A program made the translations under genes and the position numbers. A stretch of 64,000 nt of DNA from Luminiphilus sp. (GTDB lineage Bacteria; Pseudomonadota; Gammaproteobacteria; Pseudomonadales; Halieaceae): NCBI GenBank assembly GCA_016779445.1, contig JADHNP010000001.1:24951-88950 (forward strand). The letters are read 5' to 3'. How positions within the stretch are numbered: the first letter of the stretch is position 1; each line of letters opens with the position of its first letter. The notes under the pieces are model-generated. The model ran no database searches and was not told the origin of the DNA. It saw only the letters and a program-made list of their open reading frames with translations. Shown here one piece after another: positions 17,150 to 26,112 of the stretch.

Positions 17150-17800
17150 TCAGAGGCCGGGCTGCAAACCGGCAATATAACTCGCGACCGCTTCAATCTC
17201 CATGTCACTCATGCCAAACGCTGTAGTGCGCATAATTTTTGCCTCGCCTCCGTTGGTGCGGCCCGTAGGGTCTTCGTACCCCTTACGAAACATTTTCAAC
17301 TGCGAGACGAGATAATCAGCATGCTGTCCGCCTAGTGCCGGGTACCCCGCTGGACCATTGCCGTTTCCGGTCGGACTATGACAGCCCGAGCAAGCAGGTA
17401 CTTGTCGCTCCGCGATGCCTGCCAGATAGACTTTCCGACCTAAGTCGACTTTATCTGGATCCGCACTGCCACCTGAGCGGGCCTGAGCGGTATAAAAGGC
17501 CGCAATGTCAGAGAGGTCCTCGTCAGTCATGTTATCGACCTGCCCGGCCATCAGCGCAACCGGACGTCGGCCATCGCGGATATCTTTCATTTGCTTGAGC
17601 AAGTACTTGTGTCCAAGGCCTGCGAGCTTTGGGAAAGTCGGCGCTGCACTGTTGCCATCAACCCCATGACACGCAACACAGGTAGCGGCCTTTGCCTGAC
17701 CCGCCTCAACATCACCGCTGGCGGCTAGTGCACTGGCGTTCGCCAACAGCGACATCACGGCCGCAAAGCCAAGTGTCGTTTTCATCACAAACTGGAGCAT
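17150..17800 (-). CDS. Dihaem cytochrome c4
   Basis: Periplasmic electron carrier with two covalently bound haems. A signal peptide ends near ASALAAS; the first haem site is CVACH (Cys41-Cys44-His45), the second CSGCH (Cys137-Cys140-His141), in two similar cytochrome c halves, as in c4. Methionines in MAGQVDNMTDED and AFGMSD are candidate axial ligands. A second ATG at 17785 could also be the start. It probably delivers electrons to the terminal oxidase encoded nearby. Followed by dsbA (58-bp gap). Confidence 0.93.
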   Translation of the reverse strand: MLQFVMKTTLGFAAVMSLLANASALAASGDVEAGQAKAATCVACHGVDGNSAAPTFPKLAGLGHKYLLKQMKDIRDGRRPVALMAGQVDNMTDEDLSDIAAFYTAQARSGGSADPDKVDLGRKVYLAGIAERQVPACSGCHSPTGNGNGPAGYPALGGQHADYLVSQLKMFRKGYEDPTGRTNGGEAKIMRTTAFGMSDMEIEAVASYIAGLQPGL

Positions 17801-17877
17801 AAATTTTCCCGTCGCTTTTTCTGAGCCTGCTGGCGATATGCAATCACAGGCTCTCTCTATATTTCAAGGGTCGATGC

Positions 17878-18195
17878 TTACTGTGCAGTCGCCATATAGG
17901 TAATCAACGCTGCGTAATCCTCGTCGCTACAGCTGTTGCACAACCCGCCAGGCGGCATGGCGTTAAGGCCATTGCGCACCGATGCTACAAGCGCGTCCAT
18001 GCCCTTTTCAAGACGGGGTGCCCACGCGTCGACGTCGCCAGTGGCTGGAGCGCCCGCCACACCCACGGCATGACATGCACCACAAGACGCGGCGTACTGA
18101 GGCGGGGGATCGCCAGCAAGTGCCACGGGCACAGCAAGGGCCGCCGTGACGGCAACCAACAAAGACTTATTGCGAATAAATGTCAAAGATTTCAT
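17878..18195 (-). CDS. Cytochrome c5-type monohaem cytochrome
   Basis: Small exported electron carrier, 105 aa. A signal peptide ends VPVALAGD, followed by haem site SCGACH and, near the C-terminus, MPPGGLCNSCSDEDY, the Met-ligand and disulfide segment typical of cytochrome c5. The track start at 18222 is upstream of the natural ATG at 18195, which has GAGGG at the right distance. It lies 77 bp upstream of cytochrome c4 on the same strand and is probably in one operon with c4 and dsbA. Confidence 0.93.
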   Translation of the reverse strand: MKSLTFIRNKSLLVAVTAALAVPVALAGDPPPQYAASCGACHAVGVAGAPATGDVDAWAPRLEKGMDALVASVRNGLNAMPPGGLCNSCSDEDYAALITYMATAQ

Positions 18196-18457
18196 GGTCA
18201 GACCCTCTGCTAAATCGAACACTATTTCTGTCGGAGAAGACAGCGGTCTTCACCGGCGGAGCGTTATACTTTTACGAAGTAAAATATGCACCGGCTCAGG
18301 CGCTCAAACGCTGTTACCTGTCGTCGTCCTCATAATGACCCAGAGGCCACGGCAACAACGATATCTCTACTCCCCTCACGAAGACGACCGGTTTATGGGG
18401 CCCCTACGCTAAGAGCGTGGCATTATAGACGTTCCGAGTCCGGGCACAAATCGCAAA

Positions 18458-19108
18458 ATGAATGATCTCAGCGCCGCGCCGCCACCCGCCAACTTCCGTC
18501 ACGCCGCTTTTTTACAAAGCGCAAGTGCGATTGAAAATGCCCCCTCAGATCTCGGTTGGGAAGTGGCTTTCGCTGGCAGGTCAAACTCCGGAAAGTCGAG
18601 CGCAATCAATACATTAACAGGGCAAAAAAAGCTGGCAAGAACATCGCGTACCCCGGGGCGGACGCAACTCATCAATTTTTTTGCGCTGAGCGACAACCAG
18701 CGATTGGTCGATCTACCGGGCTATGGGTTTGCCAAAGTGCCACTGGCGGTAAAGAAAAAATGGAATCAGCAACTGGAGCGGTATCTTCAACACCGCCAGA
18801 GCCTAAGGGGGCTCGTGATACTGATGGACATTAGGCATCCACTGACAGAGCCTGACCAGCAAATGCTGGGCTGGGCAGTTACCGCCGGCATGCCAGTACA
18901 TATTTTGCTCACAAAGTGTGACAAGCTAAAGCGCGGTCCCGCTCAAAACACCCTGCTAACAGTTCGCGGCCAGCTCTCTGCGCACGCTGAGTTAGTGAGC
19001 ATGCAGCTCTTTTCATCTTTAAAAGGTCTTGGTGTTGACGAGCTAGGACGTCAATTGAATCGATGGCTTACGGATGACTCCGTGCTAGACGCTAACGAAA
19101 CACCATAG
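18458..19108 (+). CDS. engB: Ribosome-biogenesis GTPase EngB/YihA
   Basis: Small essential GTPase in assembly of the large ribosomal subunit. G1 is [13 protein letters not shown]3 is [12 protein letters not shown]4 is TKCDKL, all in order in 216 aa. A 262-bp gap upstream separates it from the divergent cytochrome c5 gene; that gap contains a short perfect stem TTTTAC-GAA-GTAAAA at 18270-18284 of unknown role. The stop lies three bases from the end of convergent polA. Confidence 0.95.
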   Translation: MNDLSAAPPPANFRHAAFLQSASAIENAPSDLGWEVAFAGRSNSGKSSAINTLTGQKKLARTSRTPGRTQLINFFALSDNQRLVDLPGYGFAKVPLAVKKKWNQQLERYLQHRQSLRGLVILMDIRHPLTEPDQQMLGWAVTAGMPVHILLTKCDKLKRGPAQNTLLTVRGQLSAHAELVSMQLFSSLKGLGVDELGRQLNRWLTDDSVLDANETP

Positions 19109-19111
19109 GCC

Positions 19112-21862
19112 TCAGTGAGCCTCGTCCCAGTTATTGCCTACCCCCACGTCCACTACCAGTGGTACGTCTAACAATCCCACGCGCGACATTAAGTCGCTAA
19201 CCCTGGCACACACCTCCTCTATTGCACTGGCGTCGGCTTCAAAGACAAGCTCGTCGTGCACCTGCATGATCATGCGTGCCGGAACCTGGTCCTCATCTAG
19301 CCACTCATCGACCGCCAGCATGGCCAGTTTAATCATGTCAGCCGCTGTACCTTGCATAGGCGCATTGATGGCGGTTCTCTCCGCGGCCTGTTGACGCTGG
19401 CGATTGCGCGCATTGATTTCAGGCAAATACAAACGCCGTCCTCGCAGCGTCTCCACATAGCCCTTCTCATGCGCTAGCGATCGTGTCCGCGCCATATAAT
19501 CAGCAACCCCTGGATACCGATCAAAATAAAGATCAATGTACTCCTGCGCCTCATTGCGGCCCAAGCCCAACTGCTTGCCGAGTCCGAAGGCCGACATGCC
19601 GTAAATCAAGCCAAAATTTATCGCTTTCGCTTTGCGCCGCTGGTCCCCAGAAACCTGGTTGATATCGACGCCAAACACCTCTGCGGCTGTCGCACTGTGC
19701 ACATCGAGACCCTCTGCAAAAGCGCCGAGCAACCCGGCATCTTGCGATAAATGCGCCATGATGCGCAGTTCAATCTGGGAGTAGTCAGCCGCAACAATCT
19801 TACAGCCGTCAGCAGCAATAAAGGCCTGACGAATTCGCCTGCCCTCCTCTGTACGAATCGGGATGTTCTGCAGGTTGGGGTCGGATGATGACAGGCGGCC
19901 GGTAGCCGTCACGGCCTGATGATAGGAAGTATGCACACGCCCGGTTTTACTATCGATCATTTCTGGCAATTTATCGGTATACGTCGACTTCAACTTGCTA
20001 AGACTGCGGTACTCCATCAACACGGCGGGCAGCGGATAATCGAGCGCCAGTTCGGCGAGCACATCTTCTGCTGTAGACGGAGCACCTTTCGGCGTCTTCT
20101 TGAGCACGGGCAATTCAAGCCGATTAAACAGAATCTCCCCCAGTTGCTTTGGAGATCCAAGGTTAAATGGCCCGCCAGCCAATTCGTGTGCGTTCGCTTC
20201 CAACGCCAGCATCCGCTGCCCCAACTCCTGACTGTGGGAAGCGAGTGTGTCGCGGCACACCAGGGCACCGTTGCGCTCAATTCTGGAGAGCACCGGTACT
20301 AAAGGGATCTCCAGCTCTCGATACAAACTGGAAAGGCTCTCCACCTGATGCAATCGATCTGAAAGTACCGCATGGAGCCGCCAGGTAACCTCTGCGTCCT
20401 CGGCCGCATAAGGCGCCGCCTGCTCAATGGGCACCTGATTGAACGTCAGCTGTTTGGCGCCTTTTCCAGCGACTTCCTCAAAACTAATTGTGCTTTGATT
20501 CAAATGTGACAGTGCAAGCGTATCAAGATCATGTCGGCTACTGGTCGAGTCGAGGACATAAGACTCCAGCATGGTGTCTTCGCGGATACCCCTTAAGGTG
20601 ATGTCATGGTTGGCCAGTACGTTCGCATCGTACTTAAGATGCTGCCCCACTTTACCGACAGACTCATCCTCTAGGATGGGCCGAAGACGGTCCAACACTT
20701 GCTGTCTATCGAGCTGATCCGGTGCGCCCGGGTAATCATGTGCAAGTGGTACATAGGCTGCCGCGCCCGCTTCCAAGGCAAACGAAACACCGACCACCTC
20801 TGCGATCATGTAATTGAGGCTGGTGGTCTCAGTATCAAAAGCAAACAACGCTGCCGTGCTCAAACGAGACAACCACTCATCCAGAGTCGTTTGATCGACT
20901 ATTGTCGTTACGGCGATGGCATCGCTGGCGCGACAGACCTCGGGCGCACCCCCTTCATCTGTGGGTGCGGCAAGGTCGGTAGCGCCATCATTGCCGGTAA
21001 GCAAGGCCTCAAGCCAGGTCTTGAATTCCAGTTCTCGGAAGAGCGCAACCAACGCCTCTGTATCGGGAGCGCGAGAAATCAAGTCTTCCGTTTCGAGTCC
21101 CAGATCACAATCAGTCTTGATAGTGGCCAAAGTGTAGCTGAGCTCGGCGGCCTCGCGTGCCATCTCTAATTTGTTTGCCACGCTTTTCGCGCCACGAATC
21201 GGCAGTGCTGCCACAGCCGACAGCTGCTCATAAATTGACGACACACCACCCAAATGCTGCAACAGGGCTGTCGCCGATTTCTCGCCGACACCCGCCACTC
21301 CGGGAATGTTATCGACCTTATCGCCCATGAGCGCCAGCAAATCGATAATGAGCTCAGGGGGCACACCGAATTTCTCGATCACGCCCGCTCGATCCATTGC
21401 CGTGTTATTCATGGTGTTAATCAGCGTTACGTGCTCATCCACCAGTTGCGCCATGTCTTTGTCGCCGGTGGAAATGACGACCTCGCGACCGGTGCGAGAA
21501 GCTTCTAGAGAAAGCGTGCCAATAACGTCATCTGCCTCGACGCCCTCTACACAGACAAGCGGCAAGCCCATGGCACGTATTGTCGAGTGAATCGGCGCTA
21601 TTTGCTCTCTGAGTTCCTCGGGCATAGGTGGGCGGTTCGCCTTGTAATCGGCGTAGATCTCATTTCGAAAAGTCGGGCCTTTGGCGTCAAATACCACAAC
21701 GACTTGATCGCCTTCGTAATCGGCCATCAGCTTCCGAATCATGCCAATGACGCCTTTGGCGGCGCCGGTATTAAGCCCTTTCGAATTGGTAAGGGGTGGC
21801 AGCGCGTGGTAGGCGCGAAACAGGTAGGAGGAGCCGTCGACCAAAATCAATCGCTGCGTCAT
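19112..21862 (-). CDS. polA: DNA polymerase I
   Basis: Repair and Okazaki-fragment polymerase with three domains: N-terminal 5' nuclease (from LILVDGSSYLFRAYHALP), a 3'-5' proofreading exonuclease whose DTETTSLN motif is intact, and the C-terminal polymerase with motif A DYSQIELRIMAHLSQD, motif B KAINFGLIYGMSAFG and motif C MQVHDELVFE. 916 aa is full length and all catalytic acids seem present. It follows SCO on the same strand by only four bases, so it may be read through from the upstream cluster. Confidence 0.98.
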   Translation of the reverse strand: MTQRLILVDGSSYLFRAYHALPPLTNSKGLNTGAAKGVIGMIRKLMADYEGDQVVVVFDAKGPTFRNEIYADYKANRPPMPEELREQIAPIHSTIRAMGLPLVCVEGVEADDVIGTLSLEASRTGREVVISTGDKDMAQLVDEHVTLINTMNNTAMDRAGVIEKFGVPPELIIDLLALMGDKVDNIPGVAGVGEKSATALLQHLGGVSSIYEQLSAVAALPIRGAKSVANKLEMAREAAELSYTLATIKTDCDLGLETEDLISRAPDTEALVALFRELEFKTWLEALLTGNDGATDLAAPTDEGGAPEVCRASDAIAVTTIVDQTTLDEWLSRLSTAALFAFDTETTSLNYMIAEVVGVSFALEAGAAAYVPLAHDYPGAPDQLDRQQVLDRLRPILEDESVGKVGQHLKYDANVLANHDITLRGIREDTMLESYVLDSTSSRHDLDTLALSHLNQSTISFEEVAGKGAKQLTFNQVPIEQAAPYAAEDAEVTWRLHAVLSDRLHQVESLSSLYRELEIPLVPVLSRIERNGALVCRDTLASHSQELGQRMLALEANAHELAGGPFNLGSPKQLGEILFNRLELPVLKKTPKGAPSTAEDVLAELALDYPLPAVLMEYRSLSKLKSTYTDKLPEMIDSKTGRVHTSYHQAVTATGRLSSSDPNLQNIPIRTEEGRRIRQAFIAADGCKIVAADYSQIELRIMAHLSQDAGLLGAFAEGLDVHSATAAEVFGVDINQVSGDQRRKAKAINFGLIYGMSAFGLGKQLGLGRNEAQEYIDLYFDRYPGVADYMARTRSLAHEKGYVETLRGRRLYLPEINARNRQRQQAAERTAINAPMQGTAADMIKLAMLAVDEWLDEDQVPARMIMQVHDELVFEADASAIEEVCARVSDLMSRVGLLDVPLVVDVGVGNNWDEAH

Positions 21863-21866
21863 GGTG

Positions 21867-22517
21867 TCAGTTTTCCCACAAATATTGGGTAGATCTTAAG
21901 GTTACTCGCATTTTCGGGACATCGAGCGGGGCACGGAAAAAACCGTGATAATCGCCGCGAGGGTTCATTAACGCAACGTTTGCGCTGTGCTCCATCTGGT
22001 ATCCATTATTCGGGTCGCTCACCTTGCGAAAAGGCGCATTCAACCTTTGAGCAAAACTCAAAATTGCCGGAAAGTCTCCCGTCACACCAAGGAACTCGGG
22101 ATGAAAGTACGGCACATACTCAGCCAGCCGCTCAGGCGTATCACGAGCGGGGTCAACGGACACCATGATCACTTGCGTTGCCCCGGCCTCGGTGCCCACT
22201 AATTGCGCCTTGAGATCAGCAAGCTCGGCCATAGTCGTTGGGCAAATATCCGGGCAGTGGGTAAACCCAAAAAATATGATGGTCCAGCGCCCCAACAATT
22301 GCGTCGGAGAAAAGGGCTCGCCTGTATGGTCTAGCAATTCAAACGCGCCGAGGTCTCTGGGGGTATCAAATAGGAATAGCCCGTTGGCGCGGGTTTCCGC
22401 CAAGCTCATTATTCTGGGCTCGCCGACGCGGTGGACGAAGCTCGCAACGACAAGGACCATAAAGACCACTACGCCCGCTACCGTCCAATACACCCCGGGA
22501 GTTTTTGAGTTTTTCAC
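21867..22517 (-). CDS. SCO1/SenC copper chaperone for cytochrome oxidase
   Basis: Membrane-anchored, periplasm-facing thioredoxin-fold protein that helps assemble the CuA centre of subunit II. One N-terminal membrane helix, then FFGFTHCPDICPTTMAEL with the CxxxC copper site (Cys88, Cys92 from the chosen start) and the distal histidine in MEHSANVALMNPRGDYHG (about His177). The track begins at an ATG at 22565 without a ribosome binding site; the GTG at 22517 with AAGGGA upstream gives a 216-aa protein. It is the last gene of the cox assembly set. Confidence 0.92.
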   Translation of the reverse strand: MKNSKTPGVYWTVAGVVVFMVLVVASFVHRVGEPRIMSLAETRANGLFLFDTPRDLGAFELLDHTGEPFSPTQLLGRWTIIFFGFTHCPDICPTTMAELADLKAQLVGTEAGATQVIMVSVDPARDTPERLAEYVPYFHPEFLGVTGDFPAILSFAQRLNAPFRKVSDPNNGYQMEHSANVALMNPRGDYHGFFRAPLDVPKMRVTLRSTQYLWEN

Positions 22518-22647
22518 GCGTTTTCCCTTACTTATCGCCTGGGCCCACCACCGAGGCCTCGGCATGTTGTAATGCGCTTACTGCACCAAAACGAGATACA
22601 GCAATGTGTCGAAATCCATACGCACCGTGATCACAACGAATTCCGCA

Positions 22648-23310
22648 TCAGGCGCCCGAGTGTTTCAACAAGAACCTCAAATCGCTGATAACGTCTTTAT
22701 AATGCAGGTCGTCGGACATCCGCATCATGATCCAGCCCGCTGGGTCCACCACATACCATTGCGTAGGAGAGGCACTGACTTCCGGGACGAGCTCATCGAG
22801 TATCGCAGCGGGTAGCGTCAGCGACGTGAGTCCTTGATGTTCGCGCGCCAGCCATCCAGCCAGCATCCTTTGTTCGCTCTGCGCTGGATCGCTGTCAGCA
22901 AGAACGACCCCCCCGAGCGGCGCATCGCCCAGTAACACTCGGCCTATCCGATTAAAATCCTTCCCGAGTGCCGCGTGAATCTGTCGGGTCTGGTAAAGCT
23001 GGTTTTGACAAACGGTGTCGCAAGTATCGCCTCGCTGAACCATCACCATCCGCCACTTCACCGGGAGATCACCCCAGAGAACCTCCGCAGCACCCTCGTG
23101 ACGAAAGACGATCTCGCTAACAGATCGTGGTGGCGTGACCAGAGCACCATGATTAGCGGTGCCAAATCGATCAACTACGTTCAGATAACCCGCTTCTACA
23201 GTCCACCACAAGGCCGTAGCGGCTAGCATCATAACAACAGGAATGCCTGCGATAAGCAGCAACACCCTCCGCGCGTGTCGTTGCTGCAACGCCGAATCAT
23301 CCTGCTTCAT
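22648..23310 (-). CDS. SCO-like membrane protein with CxxxC, lacking copper histidine
   Basis: Unnamed 220-aa protein encoded between SURF1 and SCO. One N-terminal membrane helix (about residues 16-38), then a periplasmic domain. DTCDTVC (Cys97, Cys101) has the SCO CxxxC spacing, and the late WYVVDPAGWIMMRM and DVISDLRFLLK segments resemble the end of SCO proteins; but the histidine expected before the DPxG segment is not visible. It could be a divergent thiol-redox assembly factor. The ATG at 23310 overlaps the SURF1 stop as ATGA, so the track start 23397 is rejected. Similar unnamed genes sit at this place in related cox clusters, from general knowledge. Confidence 0.8.
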   Translation of the reverse strand: MKQDDSALQQRHARRVLLLIAGIPVVMMLAATALWWTVEAGYLNVVDRFGTANHGALVTPPRSVSEIVFRHEGAAEVLWGDLPVKWRMVMVQRGDTCDTVCQNQLYQTRQIHAALGKDFNRIGRVLLGDAPLGGVVLADSDPAQSEQRMLAGWLAREHQGLTSLTLPAAILDELVPEVSASPTQWYVVDPAGWIMMRMSDDLHYKDVISDLRFLLKHSGA

Positions 23311-24083
23311 ATGCCACGTGAGCCTTTCAGTAACGCGGGCAGATTGGTCATTCGCGCAACGCCAATCACACACAGCACAGCGGCCATCGCAAACCATTGC
23401 ACCGCATAACCGATATGTTTGGAGGGAGATTGATTAACAAGCGGCCACTCCGCCTCCAGTGCAGCGGGGGAACCGGGCTCAATTCTGACTTCGTAAGGAA
23501 GCACCGCTTGTTGGGTAATCGCGGAAAGTGACTCGCTCCAATCATCCCAATAAAGCGTTTGCACGACAGCTGGAAGGCTTTGGGGCGGCAAGGGTTTTTG
23601 CATCACAATAGGGCTGCCTGCGGGAACGTATACCTTGCCCTCAATTACCATTAAGTCAGATGGAAGCACTGGCGTCGGGAGCGTTCTGCGAGACGGATCA
23701 CCAGCCAACCAACCCAAATTGACCGGGACCAGCAAGCCTTGCGACTCGGCAAGCGCAATTAAGTGATAGCCAACCTGCCCTCGGTAGATGCGATTGTCGA
23801 GTAGTAAATAGTCTTGTGGCTTGAACCGCCCCTCCCAACGGACGGCACGATCCACCCATTGATCCGTTTCGCTATTTCCTTCACTTTCGAAAATAACGTG
23901 TGGCGAGACGGCCGGCAGTTCGCTTCGGGCCTGCCAGCGAGCCTCAAGTGCCGCCTTCTCTCCCGCGCGGCCCAACTGCCAAAAGCCAAGATTCAAGAGT
24001 AAAAAAAATAATATCGCACCCGCAACTGCGGCTCGCACATCAACCCTTACCGTCAGTGGACCCCATGTTCGGTTAAACTGCAT
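23307..24083 (-). CDS. SURF1-family oxidase assembly protein
   Basis: Inner-membrane factor for haem a insertion or assembly of cytochrome c oxidase subunit I. Two terminal membrane helices, one near residues 10-30 and one near 225-250, enclose a periplasmic loop with RWEGRFKPQDYLLLDNRIYRG and VNLGWLAG, the conserved SURF1 motifs. 258 aa is normal. It overlaps the next gene by four bases and is separated from coxC by the opposite-strand DUF2909 gene. Confidence 0.93.
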   Translation of the reverse strand: MQFNRTWGPLTVRVDVRAAVAGAILFFLLLNLGFWQLGRAGEKAALEARWQARSELPAVSPHVIFESEGNSETDQWVDRAVRWEGRFKPQDYLLLDNRIYRGQVGYHLIALAESQGLLVPVNLGWLAGDPSRRTLPTPVLPSDLMVIEGKVYVPAGSPIVMQKPLPPQSLPAVVQTLYWDDWSESLSAITQQAVLPYEVRIEPGSPAALEAEWPLVNQSPSKHIGYAVQWFAMAAVLCVIGVARMTNLPALLKGSRGI

Positions 24084-24151
24084 ATCGGCATCTCGCTGGA
24101 TCGGTGCACAGCCCTAAAGCGTGCAGCAAATGACCCCAAAAGGCCAAGCCC

Positions 24152-24394
24152 ATGCTCAAAATTATCATCATCCTGCTCATGATAGCGCTCGTGGCAAGCC
24201 TCGCCACAGGCCTGGTTTTTCTGATGTCTGATCAAGGCAGTTCAAACAAACGGCGGCTCTTCCATTCCCTTGGTGTTCGCCTCGGATTAGGCGCTTGTTT
24301 GCTGGTTGTAATTGCCTACGGCGTTATTACTGGTCAACTGGGTCACCGCAACCCCTGGGACCCGGGCCCCACTTTATCGCGACCCTTGGAATAA
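24152..24394 (+). CDS. Twin transmembrane protein (DUF2909 type)
   Basis: 80-aa inner-membrane protein with two hydrophobic helices (residues 2-24 and 42-62) joined by a short basic loop SSNKRRLFHSLGVRLG. This matches the DUF2909 family that accompanies proteobacterial cox clusters. It lies on the + strand, inside an otherwise - strand oxidase cluster, between coxC and SURF1. Its function is not known; its position suggests oxidase assembly or stability. An AAAAGG ribosome binding site precedes the ATG. Confidence 0.85.
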   Translation: MLKIIIILLMIALVASLATGLVFLMSDQGSSNKRRLFHSLGVRLGLGACLLVVIAYGVITGQLGHRNPWDPGPTLSRPLE

Positions 24395-24505
24395 GCCGCC
24401 ATCTGTATTTTCAGCAGTTAAAACCCGCCGAGGCACAGCACGCGGCGCTTGGCGGCTAGCAGAATCAGACAGTAAAAAGGGCGCGCTTGCGACTCGCCCG
24501 CTGAA

Positions 24506-25486
24506 TCAAAGAATATAAACAAAAAGAAATAGAAAAACCCAGACTACATCAACAAAATGCCAATACCAGCTCGAAGCTTCGAATCCAAAATGATCAGAAG
24601 CTGTAAAGTGCTGATTTTTCAGTGAGCGTAGCCATTGCACCAGCAACATCGTCATACCCATCGCCACGTGGAATCCGTGAAAGCCCGTCAGCATGAAAAA
24701 GGTCGATCCGTAAATGCCGGAGTTCAGGGTTAACCCATACAAGGCATAGGCTTCGTAATATTCCACCGCCTGCAAAACGAGAAACACCAGCGCCAAACCA
24801 ACGGTAATACCAAGCCAGCGATTAAACTTTTTGCGGTCAGCTGCGAGAATACCGGTGTGCGCGACGTGCACGGTGGCACTTGATGACAGCAAGATCAGAG
24901 TATTCCACATTGGCAGCCAGGCATACCAAGCATGTGCATCCGCAGGGGCCATAGACGTCTCTTGCGAGACAAAAGCACCGTTGTTCGCGATCACCTGAGC
25001 GTCTACTCCACCCACCACTTCCTGTGGCGTCGTGACGGGGGGCCAAGTGAATTCAAAGCCGGGCCAGAGCAACCCATTCATCCGACCTCCGTCCCCTTCA
25101 CCGGCAAGCCATGGGCCAACGAACTGGCGAACGTAGAGCAGCGCGCCAAAGAAGGCGGCGAAAAACATCACTTCAGAAAAAATGAACCAAAACATGCCCA
25201 AAACGTAGCTCTGGTTAAGCTGGCCGCTATTCATACCGGCAATATTTTCTTTAATCACCGTGCCAAACCAACTGGCCAAAGTAAAAACGAAAAACGCCAA
25301 GCCGGCGGTCAGCACCCACACTGAATTGGAAGACTCCCCCTCGCTGCCGAAGGTCATGTCATTGAGCATTAATGCGGCGCCAAAAACTGACAAAATCAGC
25401 CCTATTGTGGCCCGAACGGCTAAGCTTGAGGACTCAGGGACGTAGTACTTCTCATAGCCCTGCGGGGTGGTGGTGTCGCTCGCCAT
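24506..25486 (-). CDS. coxC: Cytochrome c oxidase subunit III
   Basis: Integral membrane subunit of the aa3-type oxidase, which stabilises subunit I and its proton uptake. Several hydrophobic helices are evident, with GFHGFHVAMGM and the terminal WHFVDVVWVFLFLFVYIL characteristic of subunit III. 326 aa is longer than the usual 260-295, because of extra sequence in the loop rich in PPVTTPQEVVGGVD. AGGAGA precedes the ATG. It follows ctaG by 23 bp in coxB-coxA-ctaG-coxC. Confidence 0.96.
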   Translation of the reverse strand: MASDTTTPQGYEKYYVPESSSLAVRATIGLILSVFGAALMLNDMTFGSEGESSNSVWVLTAGLAFFVFTLASWFGTVIKENIAGMNSGQLNQSYVLGMFWFIFSEVMFFAAFFGALLYVRQFVGPWLAGEGDGGRMNGLLWPGFEFTWPPVTTPQEVVGGVDAQVIANNGAFVSQETSMAPADAHAWYAWLPMWNTLILLSSSATVHVAHTGILAADRKKFNRWLGITVGLALVFLVLQAVEYYEAYALYGLTLNSGIYGSTFFMLTGFHGFHVAMGMTMLLVQWLRSLKNQHFTASDHFGFEASSWYWHFVDVVWVFLFLFVYIL

Positions 25487-25509
25487 AACTATCTCCTAGA
25501 AAGCCACCA

Positions 25510-26076
25510 CTAGAGGGCGGCCAGGCCATCCTGAACCGAGTCGGTTATATCAAACAAGGTGTAGGAAAGCGTGATGGTATGAATATCGCCAGGTAACTCC
25601 TGATCAACAATAAACTGCAAAGGCATATCTACCGTGGCATTGCTTGCCAGCGCTTGTTGATCGAAACAGAAACATTCGGTTTTATGAAAAAATGCTGCCG
25701 CTCTGCTTGGTGAAATGCTGGGGATAGCCTGGGCGACCATATTGGCATTGGTGGGGTTCACTGCGTGGAACATCGTGCCGGTCGCGGCACCGGGATGCAC
25801 GCGCATCACCCGATCGTCAGGAGCAAAAGTCCAGGGCATGCCGTCGTTATTAATGGCCACAAACTGCACCGTCACCTTGCGGGAGGTATCGACTGAAACA
25901 GGGACCGAAGTGTATGCCTGACCGGATGTTTTTCCATTGATTCCCAACGCATCGCACAACACGTTATACAGGGGCACCATCACTACAAAGACAAAGGAAA
26001 ACATCAACACCGCAACCGCCAACAGCTTTAAGGCGGTGTCAGTCGCAGGCACTTTACTTAGACGGAGGCCGGACAT
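25510..26076 (-). CDS. ctaG: Cytochrome oxidase CuB assembly protein (Cox11)
   Basis: Copper chaperone that delivers Cu to the CuB site of subunit I. One N-terminal membrane helix (LLAVAVLMFSFVFVVMVPLYNV), then the periplasmic beta domain with the copper-binding HKTECFCFDQQAL motif. 188 aa from the ATG at 26076; the track's TTG two codons earlier is less likely. It sits between coxA and coxC, as is usual. Confidence 0.95.
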   Translation of the reverse strand: MSGLRLSKVPATDTALKLLAVAVLMFSFVFVVMVPLYNVLCDALGINGKTSGQAYTSVPVSVDTSRKVTVQFVAINNDGMPWTFAPDDRVMRVHPGAATGTMFHAVNPTNANMVAQAIPSISPSRAAAFFHKTECFCFDQQALASNATVDMPLQFIVDQELPGDIHTITLSYTLFDITDSVQDGLAAL

Positions 26077-26112
26077 GGTCAATCGCGCCGTGGGGAGCCT
26101 AATACCGCCACC

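Noticed and set aside
18196-18457. A small RNA like Spot 42, which lies near polA in enterics
   Set aside because: polA and engB are convergent here with a three-base gap; the upstream engB gap shows only a short AT stem.
20699-21169. 156-aa + strand ORF opposite polA
   Set aside because: Lies entirely antisense to the conserved polA coding sequence without motifs.
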